From the NCBI GenBank assembly GCA_949752795.1, contig OX457061.1, positions 4,337,239 through 4,401,238 on the forward strand: DNA of 64,000 bases. Direction: 5' to 3'. The DNA is from Hyperoodon ampullatus. Its lineage: Eukaryota; Chordata; Mammalia; Artiodactyla; Ziphiidae. Position 1 is the stretch's first letter. Every line of letters starts with the position of its first letter. This document shows, in pieces, positions 21,596-32,038 of the stretch. Both the position numbers and the translations under genes were made by a program. The notes under the pieces are model-generated. The model was given only the letters and a program-made list of their open reading frames with translations, had not been told where the DNA came from and made no database searches.

Positions 21596-21721
21596 TTTTT
21601 TTTTTTTTTGTGGCCATGCCACGAGGCTTTCTAGTGATCTTAGTTCCCTGACCAGGGATTGAACCTCGGCCCCCTGCAGTGGAAGCATGGAGTCCTAGCC
21701 ACTGGACCACCAGGGAATTCC
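21596..21721 (-). mobile_element. tRNA-Glu-type SINE (CHR-2/Bov-tA-like)
   Basis: Inverted element whose head reads 'gggaattccctggtggtcca' with a box GGTTCAATCCC and the 3' part 'ctaagatcactagaaagcct'. It is flanked by a duplication 'cagaaaaatctgattttt' / 'cagaaaactctgattttt' (21578-21595 and 21722-21739). Confidence 0.9.
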
Positions 21722-21739
21722 CAGAAAACTCTGATTTTT

Positions 21740-23154
21740 AAAGGCCAGGGAACAAACTGCAAAGGAGAATCCCAATATTTTCTTGAAAGCTCAAAATGCA
21801 ATTCCTTCCCCTGCCGAAGACCTCAAGCTCACTTCAGGCTGCCAGCCAGTAACAAAAGTCTTCTTGTACTGAATCATCCCCTTTCCAACCATAAAATAGT
21901 TAAAAGTTTCTGTCTAAAATGATGTGCTTTCTTAATGTAAAACCATCTCAGAGGGATGGAGCATCTTTACCATTCTACACCCCAGAATTCCCCTTAGAAA
22001 TCAAATATAATCCTCTTTAAGAAGCTTTAAATAATTTTGAGCTTTCTTATTGACTTATTAAAATGCAGCTTAAAACATGTCTTCAATGCAATCCTTTTAC
22101 AAGGGTCAGGGATATAAAATTTGAAGAAATATGATTAGCAGATCGGTTGGAAAGACTTAAGAAGTCAGACGTAATTTTGACTATTTCAGAGAAAACTTCC
22201 CTGGGCATTTCGAATACCCCTACCAACCTGCCCTGCGATGGGGATGCATTTTGTCTGCTTCCATCCTTTATCCCTGCACGCCCATGCTTCACTAACTTGG
22301 TGATTCCCTACAGGTTCTCTGCACAGAAAACTGCTGCCGCAACCCTACTCGTGTTTCCCCTGCTACGCATCCCTGGCAGTCTCCTCTGTGACCTTCCCTC
22401 TGGTCCTAATGGCTGAACTTTCTCAGAAACCCCTTTGTTAAGAGCTTCGAAGGGCTTAGAACATTCCAAGGGTGGTCTTTGATCCCTGGCATCCTTGAGT
22501 GACAGGAACCAGCAGTGTCCTCATGCACTGTGAGCCACCACGCTTATCCCAGGTCACTGGAGTCATGCTCCATCCTGGGATGAATGGAGTCAGAGACACA
22601 GTTCAGTAATTTTCATGTCTAAGTGAATGGAAGAATGGGTGAATGAATGAATGAACGAATGCACAAGGCCTTCCTAAGTGTATGACTGTCCAACAGAAAG
22701 CCACACAGAACAGGGACCAGGGAAAGCACAGTCGTCCAGGGGAAAGCTTCCACTGGACCACACGTACCCCCTACTTAAATAAAAGATACTGATCTTAAAA
22801 TGAACGTTAAACTTTGTTTTGAAGCAAGCAAGATGTTTATAAATGCAGATCCTTACAAGAGACAAATCCCAATTCTATAACAGAGTTTTTGACACATGCA
22901 GGGCACCCCGGCCATGTCTCCAGAGCAGGAGATAGAGATAGAGAAGGAGTGGATGTGATCAATATAGGATGTCCAGATCCAGAGATCTGAGAGGGTCAGT
23001 GCCCGCTCCCGTCACGACGAGGACCCGTGCACCAGCGCAAGGGAAGGCTCCTGGGACACGTCCATGGATTGTTTGGTTTTCACACATCTGGTTTAGCCTG
23101 GAGTAGCCCTCTCTGGAGACAGGAAGTTATCCCCATGGGCGTACAGTTTGGTGA
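21740..23154. other. Single-copy, partly AT-rich DNA
   Basis: No gene is recognised over 1.4 kb. The 22000-22200 part is AT-rich with TAAAT and TTATTG cores. A short (GAAT)n run lies near 22634-22660. Open frames are all below 90 codons. Some of this may be conserved regulatory DNA, but no single motif stands out. Confidence 0.4.
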
Positions 23155-23345
23155 TTCAAAGGGCAGGTTTGGGAGCCATGATTAGCTACCTGGGCTGAAA
23201 CCCAAGCTCTGTTACCAGCGGAACGACCTTGAACAAGTGACTTCACCCCCGTCTGCCGCAGTCTCCCCACTTGTAAAACGAAGATGCCAAATAGTAACTG
23301 CCTCCAGCGTTGTTATGAGAATCAGAGAAGATGATGCCCATCAAG
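23155..23345 (+). mobile_element. MIR SINE
   Basis: Forward MIR with 'gggctgaaacccaagctctg', 'acgaccttgaacaagtgact', 'gtctccccacttgtaaaacg' and 'agcgttgttatgagaatcag'. Confidence 0.8.
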
Positions 23346-23839
23346 CATGAACCCCCCAAAAATGGCTGGCTTTGTGGGTCCAAACTGGAAAAACACTGGC
23401 ATTTTTACGTGGTTCCATCCAATACTTTGTCCAGTGCCTGTGATTCCCAAACACTCAGTAAAAGGGGCCGTTTTTGTCACATACCTAACAGGTCTAAGGA
23501 CGCCCAGGGCTGGTCACATTGGTGCCCAGGGCACCAAATATAATTTTTGAATTTTAAAAAATGGGCTCATGAAGCCAAAAGTGCCCAGAGCCCACGACCA
23601 TTAGACCACCTACGACCCTGCTTGTATGTCCACGGTCATTCACCAAATGCTCAAAGCATTTGAGTTGCTTGGGAAATGGCCCAAATTTCTTTCTGAAGAA
23701 GGAATAAGCAGCCAGATGTCAGGGTTTTGCTGTCCGGGAGGCAGCACACGTCATGCAGAGAGAACACGGAGGTGGAAGAAACTGGACTCCACCCCCTCCC
23801 GTCACCGCAGCCGCCACCCAGGTGCCAAGGGAGGGTCGG
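23346..23839. other. Single-copy DNA, nothing recognised
   Basis: No gene or repeat is recognised. A 108-codon plus-strand frame (23626-23952) ends inside the next MIR and has no domain. Confidence 0.45.
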
Positions 23840-24080
23840 CCTTTGGGCTCTGCAATCATTTTGACCTGGGTTCTAATCCCACCTCCATTGCTAACCAGCT
23901 TGGGGCCAGGAAAACGGGGCACCTCACTGAACCTCAGCTCCCTCATCTGTAAAATGGGGATAACAAGAGACCTTACTTCCTAGGGCTGCTGTAATGACTG
24001 GGTAAGATACTGACTGCAAAGCCTCAGAATTAGGCTTAGCACTTAGCAAGTGTTCACCAAAGGATAGCGGTTATCCCCGT
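23840..24080 (+). mobile_element. MIR SINE
   Basis: Nearly full-length forward MIR: 'gacctgggttctaatcccac', 'cacctcactgaacctcagct', 'ccctcatctgtaaaatgggg', 'ataacaagagaccttacttc', 'gctgctgtaatgactgggta' and tail 'gcttagcacttagcaagtgt'. Confidence 0.88.
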
Positions 24081-24135
24081 GATCACTGCACACTGAGTTG
24101 TCTTTGAAATGCCCGCTTTTAAAAAAATGATGGCT

Positions 24136-24266
24136 GGGACTTGGCGGCCCAGTGGTGAAGACTCTGCGCTTCCAGTGCTTCCAGTGCAGGGGGCACAAGT
24201 TCAATCCCTGGTTGGGAAACTAAGATCCCACATGCTGCACAGCGCGGCCAAAAAACAAAACAAAAC
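24136..24266 (+). mobile_element. tRNA-Glu-type SINE with a 9-base tandem duplication
   Basis: Forward element with head 'gggacttggcggcccagtgg', box GTTCAATCCC and a (CAAAA)n tail. 'cttccagtg' occurs twice in tandem (about 24168-24186), where siblings have it once. The flanks 'aaaaaatgatggct' and 'aaaaagatggggct' (24120-24133 and 24267-24280) look like a diverged target duplication. Confidence 0.85.
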
Positions 24267-24280
24267 AAAAAGATGGGGCT

Positions 24281-24589
24281 ACTGGTGGAATTTGAATAAG
24301 GCCTGTGGATGGAACCAGCCTCAATTTCCCAGTGGTGATATTTCATTAGTTATTTAAGATGTCACCATTGGGGAAGCTGGGTGAAGGGCACTAGGGACAT
24401 CTCTCTACTGTGTTTGCAACTTCATATGAGTCTATAATTGTTTCAAAACCAAAAGTTTAAAAAAAAGGATGGAGCCAATGAAGTACCCTCATAAAAGAGA
24501 ATGTCGACGCCAGCCATGGTGAACGGACTTTGCAAATAACTCTCATTTTCTGGAAAACACGGATATGCCTATAGGCCCTCTTACGTCCT
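24281..24589. other. Single-copy DNA, possible old repeat tail
   Basis: 'catatgagtctataattgtt' then 'tcaaaaccaaaagtttaaaa' at 24424-24465 resembles the 3' end of an old L1-type element, but it is too short to assign. Confidence 0.4.
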
Positions 24590-24900
24590 CCCCCTGCCCC
24601 CGTTCAGCCACCATGGTATTTTCCTTCATTATGCCAGCGCCTCAGAAGTAAACCTCTCTAATTTTCTACACCACAGCTATTTATTTAAATGCTAACTCGC
24701 ATTATGAAGTGATAATCCACACGCGCAGGAGATAATTTATGAAGCATTTAAATTAAGAAGAGCAGCTAATTGGGAGCATGTGTCTTATAAGCCTTGCTAA
24801 CACCAGAAAACTACAAATTAGGGGAGAAATGGAAGATATTTTTATCTTGTTTTTGTCTTCTTTTGGGAGGCGCTTGGAGGAAAAATACCTCCGTGATTGC
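24590..24900. promoter_or_regulatory. Candidate conserved regulatory block, AT-rich
   Basis: Repeat-free DNA from about 24630 to 24850 has many homeodomain-type cores: 'ctctaattttctacacc', 'cagctatttatttaaatgct', 'gtgataatccacacgcgcag', 'gagataatttatgaagcatt' and 'gcagctaattgggagcatgt'. No transposon match explains it. Function is inferred from composition only. Confidence 0.33.
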
Positions 24901-25290
24901 ACATGCTGGTCCCCCAGCCCCACTTGTGGCTGGTGTCCCTGCCCTAGTGCACACTCAGGCTGCTTACAGAGACCTCCTTCTACCGAGGCAAGTGGCGGAT
25001 TTTCCCCACCGCCCTTTTTCTAACAAGGGAGCGTTTTTTTTTTCCTTCGAAAGCTTCTCAGCTCCATTACAGGGATGCAAGTGGCGCGGACTGGTACTTA
25101 TCAGGCATTATACCTGATTGGAGAAAGAGAGGAAATTTGGGGAAGGGGAAAATTAAAATAAAACAGAATGCTTTTCATAATTATTTCAGTTCTTCCATTT
25201 TGAAAAGGGCTGCCTGGGTTTGTGCACATTGGCTGAGAGTTCAACTGGAACAGAGGGGCACTGTGTGTGCAGGTATCTCCCTTCACTTAA
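24901..25290. other. Single-copy DNA, nothing recognised
   Basis: No gene or repeat family is recognised. Frames of about 60-107 codons lack domains. Confidence 0.45.
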
Positions 25291-25454
25291 GTCTTTCCAA
25301 AGATTTTAGTGAGCACCTGCTATGTGAAAGGCACTGTGGGTAGAGCAATGAGCAAGAGAGACATCATAGTCCCTGGTCGCGTGATGTTTACATTCTAACC
25401 AGAAAGGCAGGTATGTCAGGATGAAGCGTTTGATTACCCCCGTGGTGAGGGTTT
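25291..25454 (+). mobile_element. Unnamed ancient mammalian repeat (left part)
   Basis: 'gtgagcacctgctatgtgaa', 'aggcactgtgggtagagcaa', 'tgagcaagagagacatcata' and 'gtttacattctaaccagaaa' follow a common ancient repeat order that also occurs at about 53780 and 57990. I do not recall a reliable family name. Confidence 0.5.
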
Positions 25455-25470
25455 AAAAAGTGTGGTGTTG

Positions 25471-25674
25471 GGCCTCCCTGGTGGCGCAGTGGTTGAGAGT
25501 CCGCCTGCCGATGCAGGGGATACGGGTTCGTGCCCCGGTCTGGGAGGATCCCACATGCCGCGGAGCGGCTGGGCCCGTGAGCCATAGCCGCTGAGCCTGC
25601 GCGTCCGGAGCCTGTGCTCCGCAACGGGAGAGGCCACAACAGTGAGAGGCCCGCGTACCGCAAAAAAAAAAAAA
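25471..25674 (+). mobile_element. CHR SINE, short form, CCTCCC/ATACGG variant
   Basis: Forward short CHR element with perfect duplication 'aaaaagtgtggtgttg' (25455-25470 and 25675-25690). It shares the gggCCtccc head and the gATacgg box flank with the copies at 15053 and 33383. It split an older repeat. Confidence 0.95.
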
Positions 25675-25690
25675 AAAAAGTGTGGTGTTG

Positions 25691-25875
25691 GGGGGTGGTG
25701 CCCTGGTCTGGGGTGGTCAGGGAAGGCTTCCTGAGGGGAAGACATTTGAGTTGGGACCTGAAGGGCGAGGAATAGCCGGGCGAGAATGAGCTGAGCAAGG
25801 GCAGGGGTGGCGGGGAAGGGGACATGGAGTCCCAGTGTTCCTAGTGTTCCCAGTCCCAGGGAGGTGTGACCTGGA
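25691..25875 (+). mobile_element. Unnamed ancient mammalian repeat (right part)
   Basis: After the SINE the old repeat continues with 'gggaaggcttcctgagggga', 'agacatttgagttgggacct', 'gaagggcgaggaatagccgg'. The same order is seen after other copies in this window. Confidence 0.45.
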
Positions 25876-26287
25876 ATATGTAGAGATGATCATACTAAAT
25901 GGAGTAAGTCAGCCAGAGAAAGACAAACACCATATGATATCACTTACATGGGGAATCTTTAAAATGATACAAATGAACTTATTTACAAAACAGCTATAGT
26001 CTCGCAGACATAGAAAACAAACTTATGGTTACCAAAGGGGAAAGTGGTGGGGAGGGATAAATTGGGAATTTGGGCTTAGCAGATACACACGACTATATAT
26101 AAACTAGATCATCAAGGACCTATGTATAGCATAGGGAACTCTATTCAATATCTTATAATAACCTATAATGGAAAAGAATCTGAAAAAGAATATGTATATG
26201 TATGTATGTATAACTGAATCACTTTGCTGTACACCTGAAACACTGTAAAGCAACTGTAAATCAACTATACTTCAATTAAAAAATGCT
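25876..26287 (+). mobile_element. L1 3' end
   Basis: 5'-truncated L1 with 'aatggagtaagtcagccaga', 'gatatcacttacatggggaa', 'aaaacaaacttatggttacc', 'gaactctattcaatatctta', 'cactttgctgtacacctgaa' and 'atcaactatacttcaatt' plus a short A-tail. No clear target duplication. Confidence 0.9.
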
Positions 26288-26428
26288 AACAGTTGGGTCC
26301 CACCCCTAGGTATTCTGCAATCAAGAACCCTTTGTAAACTAAGTTACAACCCCTTTACTTGTGGGTTTTGCAAATTCAAACGGCGTTCACATCAGATATC
26401 CACAGATCGAGTCAGATGGGAATGTTCT

Positions 26429-26784
26429 TTTTTTTTTTTTAACGTAAAAGTCGGTTCTATGGATTTTTTTTAAATTGAAGTATAGTTGATTTACAATGTT
26501 GTGTTAATTAGTGCTGTACAGCAAAGTGATTCAGTTATACATATATATACATTCTTTTTTATATATATTCTTTTCCATTATGGTTTATCATAGGATATTG
26601 AATATAGTTCTCTGCGCTGTACAGTAGGACCTTGTTGTTTATCCATTCTATACATAATAGATAGCTTACATCTGCTGACCCCCACCTCTCCCTCCCTCCC
26701 TCCCTCAACCTCCTCTCCCTTGGCAACCGCCCATCTGTCCTCTGTGTCCGTGATTCTGTTTCTGTTTCATAGATAGGTTCATTT
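26429..26784 (-). mobile_element. L1 3' end with extra 3' sequence
   Basis: Inverted L1 3' UTR. The duplication is 'gtcagatgggaatgttct' / 'gtcagacgggaatgttct' (26411-26428 and 26785-26802). On the L1 strand the normal end is followed by 8 A, then 23 unrelated bases (26441-26463), then a second tail of 13 A. This is the layout of a very short 3' transduction. Confidence 0.9.
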
Positions 26785-26804
26785 GTCAGACGGGAATGTT
26801 CTGA

Positions 26805-27119
26805 AGTTTCTGGTGAGGGCCCTTCCTCCTGCCCAGTCCATCTGATGCCTCATTTTGAACGGACGTTTTTTATCTTTGGTTTTGTCGCCTCGTGCCCTCA
26901 CCCAGTTCACCCTGTTTCTAAAAACTAACAGCTCCCATGAAGCGCTGGGAATAGTGGTAGAGAAGTTGCCTGTTCTGCCCTGGGACCCAGGGGCAGGGTT
27001 TGACAAAATTGGGGGATTTTTTAGAAAACATTATGGGTAGTCTATAAAGTAATTCTTGCTTGTTGTAGGAATTAAACAACCAGATGTGTATAAAGACAAA
27101 GTAAATAATCCCTTTTTTC
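26805..27119. other. Single-copy DNA, nothing recognised
   Basis: No gene or repeat is recognised. Short open frames only. Confidence 0.45.
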
Positions 27120-27475
27120 CTATTCTACCCACTCAAGACTCCAGGGTTAACAGCTGGGTGTGTCCTTCTAAGCCTTTCTCACTTAAACATATGCACACAT
27201 ATCAACATTTATACAAATAGAGGGATTTTGCCCTACATCAGTGGGATCCTCTCTCCCTCCAGCGCAGTATCTAGGTCTAACCGGTGCTTTTTCACGGCTG
27301 TATAATATTTCACACGGTGGCTATGCCATTCCCCCTCACATCACCCCCGTGACTAGTCAGGGTGTTTCTGGTTTTGGTTTTTGCTGTTGCAAATAAAGCT
27401 GTAGCAAACATCCTTGTACATATATCCATGCCTAATAAATTTCTGTAAAAGAGATTCCCCAAAGTTGGAGAACTA
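27120..27475 (-). mobile_element. Old L1 fragment, inverted
   Basis: 'cacggctgtataatatttca', 'ctagtcagggtgtttctggt', 'gcaaataaagctgtagcaaa' and 'catccttgtacatatatcca' are the complement of old L1 ORF2-end text. It is decayed. Confidence 0.65.
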
Positions 27476-27486
27476 AGCAATTTGAT

Positions 27487-27748
27487 TTTTTAAAATATCT
27501 TTCTTGGAGTATAATTGCTTTACAATGTTGTGTTCATTTCTGTTGTACAACAAAGTGAATCAGCTATAACTATACATATATCCCCATATCCCCTCCCTCC
27601 CATCCTCCTATCCCGCCCCTCTAGGTCGTCACAAAGCATTGAGCTGATCTCCCTGTGCTATGCAGCAGCTTCCCACTAGCCATCCATTTTACATTTGGTA
27701 GTGTATATATGTCAATGCTACTCTCTCACTTTGTCCCAGCATCCCCTT
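27487..27748 (-). mobile_element. L1 3' end, inverted
   Basis: Inverted L1 3' UTR: 'tataattgctttacaatgtt', 'gttgtacaacaaagtgaatc', 'cctctaggtcgtcacaaagc', 'tccctgtgctatgcagcagc' and 'acatttggtagtgtatatat'. The flanks 'agcaatttgat' and 'agcaatatgat' (about 27476-27486 and 27749-27759) look like its duplication. Confidence 0.88.
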
Positions 27749-27879
27749 AGCAATATGATATTTAATAGACCCCTTGAGACAACTTTCCACAAAAGCCCAG
27801 CTTCCACCCTAATTCAAGGGAATTATCTGACCAGCATTTTCACATCAGTTAAATAGTCACTGTTCTTTCTCTTGAGCTG

Positions 27880-28201
27880 TGATGTTCACTATTGCAGCCA
27901 CTAGCCCACGTGTGGCCATGAAGCACTTGAAATGTGGCAGACCCAAACCAAGATGTGCAGTAAGCGTAAAACACAGACTAGATTTCAAAGACATAGTGCC
28001 AAAAAAAAAGGAATGTAAAATAGCTCGTCAATAATTTTTATATTGATTACATACTGAAGAGATGCTACTTGGAATATGTGGGGTTAAATTACACAGTACT
28101 AAAATTAATTTCACTTGTTTCTTTTTACTTATTCAATGCAGGCACTAGAACGTTTTAAACAGCATAGGTGGCTCGTGTAATTTTTCTATGGGTTAGCGCT
28201 G
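27880..28201 (+). mobile_element. hAT-type MER DNA transposon, non-autonomous
   Basis: 'ccactagcccacgtgtggcc', 'gaagcacttgaaatgtggca', 'aaattaatttcacttgtttc' and 'gtaatttttctatgggttag' followed by gcgctg match a common mammalian MITE whose ends read 'cagcgctgtccaatag'. I cannot assign the exact family. It has no coding capacity. Confidence 0.65.
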
Positions 28202-28249
28202 CTTCAGACCCTACCCTCTGCAGCCACATGGCATTCTGAAAATGGTCTT

Positions 28250-28400
28250 TGTAGACAGGAGCATCTCAGCTGAAACCCCAGCTCTGCCTCTTCCTGTGTA
28301 CTTAGTCCATGTAAGCAATTTAACCTTTCCAAGCCTCAGTTTCCTCATCTGTAAAATGGGGGACGTCAAGGGGGCTCATGGGAAAATATCTGCAGAGGCT
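28250..28400 (+). mobile_element. MIR SINE
   Basis: 'gctgaaaccccagctctgcc', 'ccatgtaagcaatttaacct', 'tccaagcctcagtttcctca' and 'tctgtaaaatgggggacgtc' form a clear forward MIR core. Confidence 0.88.
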
Positions 28401-29554
28401 GAGGCTGGGGTCTGGCCCGGGGCACACATTCAATTAGCGGCAGCCTGATCAATGTGCTATCTGATGATTGGAAAAGTAGCACATTTCCTTTAAACGTGAA
28501 ATTTTTAAAGGTTGGTGAAGGTTTAAGTACCATTTCCTGACAAACACCTGAAAGTTTTTCTTGTTAGTAAAGAAGAAAGTCGTCTTCCATATGGAGACAT
28601 TCCCTGTAAGCAGGCTGTTACTTGGAATTAGGTCAACCTACCTCTTTCCATGATTCCCATCCCACCCCTCTGCCTGCTCCACCTCCCTCCCCGCCCCTCC
28701 AAGATTAGGAAGTCTCACCATTAGGGATTCCTAGCTCAGGGCCCCCTTGGAGTAGCATTTACTCATGCCTGTGCATCCGAGGCTGAGTTCATGGCCCTTC
28801 GAGGCCAAACCAGGTGAGTTTTTGCCTCTTCCCGTTGGCAGCCCCATTGGCAGATGGCAGGGACCCACATCCATCCTCAGGCCAGATTTCAAGTTTCCCT
28901 CCAGAGATCACACATTTCCCCCCGGGCCTGTGGGACGAGACTCTTCCGGAAAGCCCGGGCTGGGTGTGCTGAGTAGAAGAAGGCATCACTTCAGTTTGTC
29001 TGCCACCAGCTACAGCAAACCCTCCCTCCCTCCCTCCCTCTTTGTGTCATTAGGCTGGTGCCCCCTTTGCTCCTGTGTCACTAGGGTTCTTCTATTGAGG
29101 TGAGGCCCGCTCTTCTCCTGTGAGTAACCTCTGGCGTGTGGCAGGTGCCTGGGAAAGCCCGCCTACTTTGAGTTATCCAGGTGGGTGGCCCCAGGGGACA
29201 CTGAGCCTCCAACCTCATCCAGCAACCCATTCCAGCTTCCGGCCATGAAGATGGGCCTTGGGTCTTTGTTGCAGCACCAGAAACAACGCCTGGCACCTAA
29301 TGGGTTCTCAGAAACTCACAGTGTGTTCCGTACTTTTGAGCACCTGTCCTGTGTCTACCGGTCTGGCAGAGGGCTGGCTAGTAGGTTGAGGGAAGGGTGG
29401 TGAAGTAGAGAAATACAAAAGAAGCGTATAAGGAACCTATGCACGGAAAAGGCAGCTGCGTGGGGGAGGGGATGGAAGGTGACGCTCAGACGCTGTGTGT
29501 CCAAGTGCAAGTTGGCCCATCCTTGAAAAGGGCACTTTTCAGCACCTGTGACCT
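28401..29554. other. Single-copy DNA, nothing recognised
   Basis: No gene is recognised. A short (CCCT)n run lies at about 29021-29041. A 112-codon plus-strand frame (28765-29103) is Ser/Pro-rich with no domain. Confidence 0.45.
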
Positions 29555-29769
29555 TTCTAAATGTGAGTACCCTTTGGTCCAGCAACTGCCCAGCTAAGAT
29601 TTAACTTACAGAAATACTTGCACATATTTACAAATATGTTCTTGCAGTGTAATTTTATAGTGTTGAAAACCTCAGTAGGACAGCTGGGGGGTCGGGGAGT
29701 GGGACCTGCAGATTTGATGGCCCATCCATGTGAAACAGAGTAGGACCCTGTGGTCCTTACCCCGCACCA
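29555..29769 (+). mobile_element. Old L1 fragment (left of an LTR)
   Basis: 'taccctttggtccagcaact', 'acagaaatacttgcacatat', 'ttacaaatatgttcttgcag' and 'gtaattttatagtgttgaaa' match decayed L1 ORF2-end text. The related text 'tggaatgagatgcagctttg' appears after the LTR at about 30400. Confidence 0.6.
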
Positions 29770-30398
29770 CATCCTCCGCCGGCCTTTTGTCTGTGGAAAA
29801 AGTTTAGCCGAAGAATAAGTTTAATCAGAGAAGTGAGAAAAGGCAGAAACAAAGAAAAGCAGTCAAACAGGACAGAAAACAATCATAGTTTAGTCATTAA
29901 GCAAAGTCAAGGACCTTTAGTTCCTCCTCAAGGGCTATGGATAATATTCGGAGCCGTATCCTGTGAGCTGTCTCGTAGATACTGAAAGCCCCCCCAGGTG
30001 GAAGAAGTTAACTACATGATGACCAGACTGTAGCCATGACATAAGCTGCCGCAATTCTAAGAACTGGCCTCAAGGAAATGGAAACAAACTGACCCTGGAA
30101 CTGAGGATTAACTGTACTCAAAACAGTCAAGACGACGCTGGTCAGACCACCACAGAGCCCGTTTCAAGGTGAGTGTCAGAGCTGCCTGTGCTGTTTCTAC
30201 ATGTAGCGCCCTCCCTCCGTCTGTAAAAGCTCTTGTCCCGTGGCTGTCAGTAGGGGGGGGTCAGCCTTTGGACAGGAGTCCCCACTCCTCTCGCCACCCT
30301 TTTGCCGGCATCCGCAATAAAGCATCTTTCCTTTCCACCAACCTCGCCTCTTTATTGCCTTTTGAGCAGCGAGCGGCCGGACCCCACTTTCAGTTACA
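29770..30398 (+). mobile_element. Solo LTR of a class I endogenous retrovirus
   Basis: An old retroviral LTR is inserted in an L1. A purine-rich U3-like segment (29800-29890) leads to AATAAA at about 30317, then a 'tcgcctctttattgcctttt' segment and an end near 'actttcagttaca'. No gag, pol or env sequence and no second LTR adjoin it, so it is a solo LTR left by recombination. Boundaries are approximate. Confidence 0.65.
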
Positions 30399-30520
30399 CG
30401 TGGAATGAGATGCAGCTTTGAAAAAGGAGGAAGTGGTATACCTCCTGCTACGAAAAGACATCCCGATCCCGACACAGATGAAAAGAAAAACCCACTTGTG
30501 GAAAAACAAAACAAGCCAAC
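30399..30520 (+). mobile_element. Old L1 fragment (right of the LTR)
   Basis: 'gtggaatgagatgcagcttt' continues the L1 text that stops at about 29769, so the LTR split one older L1. Decay prevents a precise end. Confidence 0.5.
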
Positions 30521-31189
30521 AGAAAGGGTAGGAACCCTTGCGTGCACTTACATGTTTTCTGGAGTAGCTCACAAGGAATACCCCACAGAGATCACTCCCA
30601 GGAAACCAGGTTGGGTTTCTTCTCTCCATCCCAGGGGAACCCATTCCCTTCCTGCGGCTCCAAGACTGAGGTTTCTAAACAAGGCCACACACTAAAGCAG
30701 TCAGCTCCCTCCAGGAACCGGGAACACTGGCTGTGTGACAGTGACTAATCGCTACCTCTCTGGGCCTCTTTCTTCTCTCCCACAAAACGAAGGAGCGGAG
30801 ATGTTCAATAAATAGATGTCAGGTGCCTCCCGTGGGCCAGGGGCCCCAGAGTCTTCTCTGGGTTTCCCTGATTCCTTCTCCTTGACACTTGCAGAGAAAA
30901 CCGGAAAGGACCCTTGGGGCTTTTAAAAAATGCTTACTGCTTTCTCAAGGACGTCGGCTGTAGAGCAGAGACGGGCAGAAATCCCAGGCGCTCTGTGACT
31001 GGGGTGAAGCGATACCACTGGGCCCACGCAGGAAGCCTGCCTCTTTAACAAAGCATTGCCTACACCACCAGTGATTGCCTTGTTACGGCCATCGGGGTCA
31101 TCGTTCATCGGCCGGTCCCGGGAGGGGCCCCGGGGAGCAGTTCCACCTTTGCTAAACCAATATCCCCCGCGACAACCCCCTGCAGGTCT
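30521..31189. other. Single-copy DNA, nothing recognised
   Basis: A weak MIR-like segment may lie at 30700-30800 ('ctggctgtgtgacagtgact', 'cctctctgggcctctttctt'). No gene is seen. Confidence 0.4.
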
Positions 31190-31460
31190 TCCCTTTGCTG
31201 TCCCGGCAGAATAAATCCTCTGTTGCTCTCTGCTGAATGATCATGAAGACATGATTAAAGCTCTAGATTTATAGCTTCCTTGGGCTTGAGAAATCAAGCT
31301 GCTCCCGCTGCTAGGGCCTGCCCCCTTGGCTGCTGGGGACAGGGGAACAGGGAAATGGAAGTGGTCCCCGAGCCAGAGGGAAGGCCACCGAGGCAGATGC
31401 AATTAACATGTTAGCCAAATGGCGGTGGCCCCACTGGGATAGACGACGTTAAGGAGGGAC
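31190..31460. promoter_or_regulatory. Candidate regulatory block
   Basis: Repeat-free DNA with 'gctgaatgatcatgaagaca', 'tgattaaagctctagattta' and 'gatgcaattaacatgttagc'. It is flanked by GC-rich DNA. Function is inference. Confidence 0.22.
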
Positions 31461-31789
31461 GCAGGTAAAAGTGCGCCCTGAACCAGGGCACGTCTTGGGC
31501 CTCACACCTCCCCCGCCGTCTGGGTGTTGTCTGACCCAGAAACAGCTGGCCCTTCACCCATGTCCCCGTTCACGTGTGCTGTCTGTAAGCATCCTCCTCG
31601 CACAGTTACTTTTTAAGCATCAACCGAGTATGTGTGGCCTGTACATCCTGAAAGAACATGTATGGTCAGAAGTGAAGATTTCTACAGAGATCCAAGTACG
31701 TGTGTGGGTTATCACTGCTACTAAAGACCCAGGCTTCATTCAGCACTTTTACGGGCCAGGCACAGGGCTGAGGGCTTGATGTCAAAGAA
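31461..31789. other. Single-copy DNA with possible MIR scrap
   Basis: 'cagcacttttacgggccagg' and 'cacagggctgagggcttgat' at 31740-31780 resemble an inverted MIR tail. Otherwise nothing is recognised. Confidence 0.4.
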
Positions 31790-31799
31790 TGTTCATACT

Positions 31800-32036
31800 T
31801 TTTTTTTTCCTTTTTTTAAAAAATTTTTTATCAGAGTGTAGTTGATTTCCAGTGTTGTGTTAGTTTCAGCTGTACAGCAAAGTGAATCAGTTATACATAT
31901 ACATATATCCACTCTTCTTTAGATTCTTTTCCCATATAGGCCTTTATAGAGTACTGAGTAGAGTTCCCTGTACTATACAGTAGGTCCTTATTAGTTATCT
32001 ATTTTATATATAGGAGTGTGTATATGTCCATCTCAT
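31800..32036 (-). mobile_element. L1 3' end, inverted
   Basis: Inverted L1 3' UTR: 'gtgtagttgatttccagtgt', 'agctgtacagcaaagtgaat', 'gtactgagtagagttccctg' and 'tatacagtaggtccttatta'. It abuts a different, older inverted L1. Confidence 0.88.
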
Positions 32037-32038
32037 AC

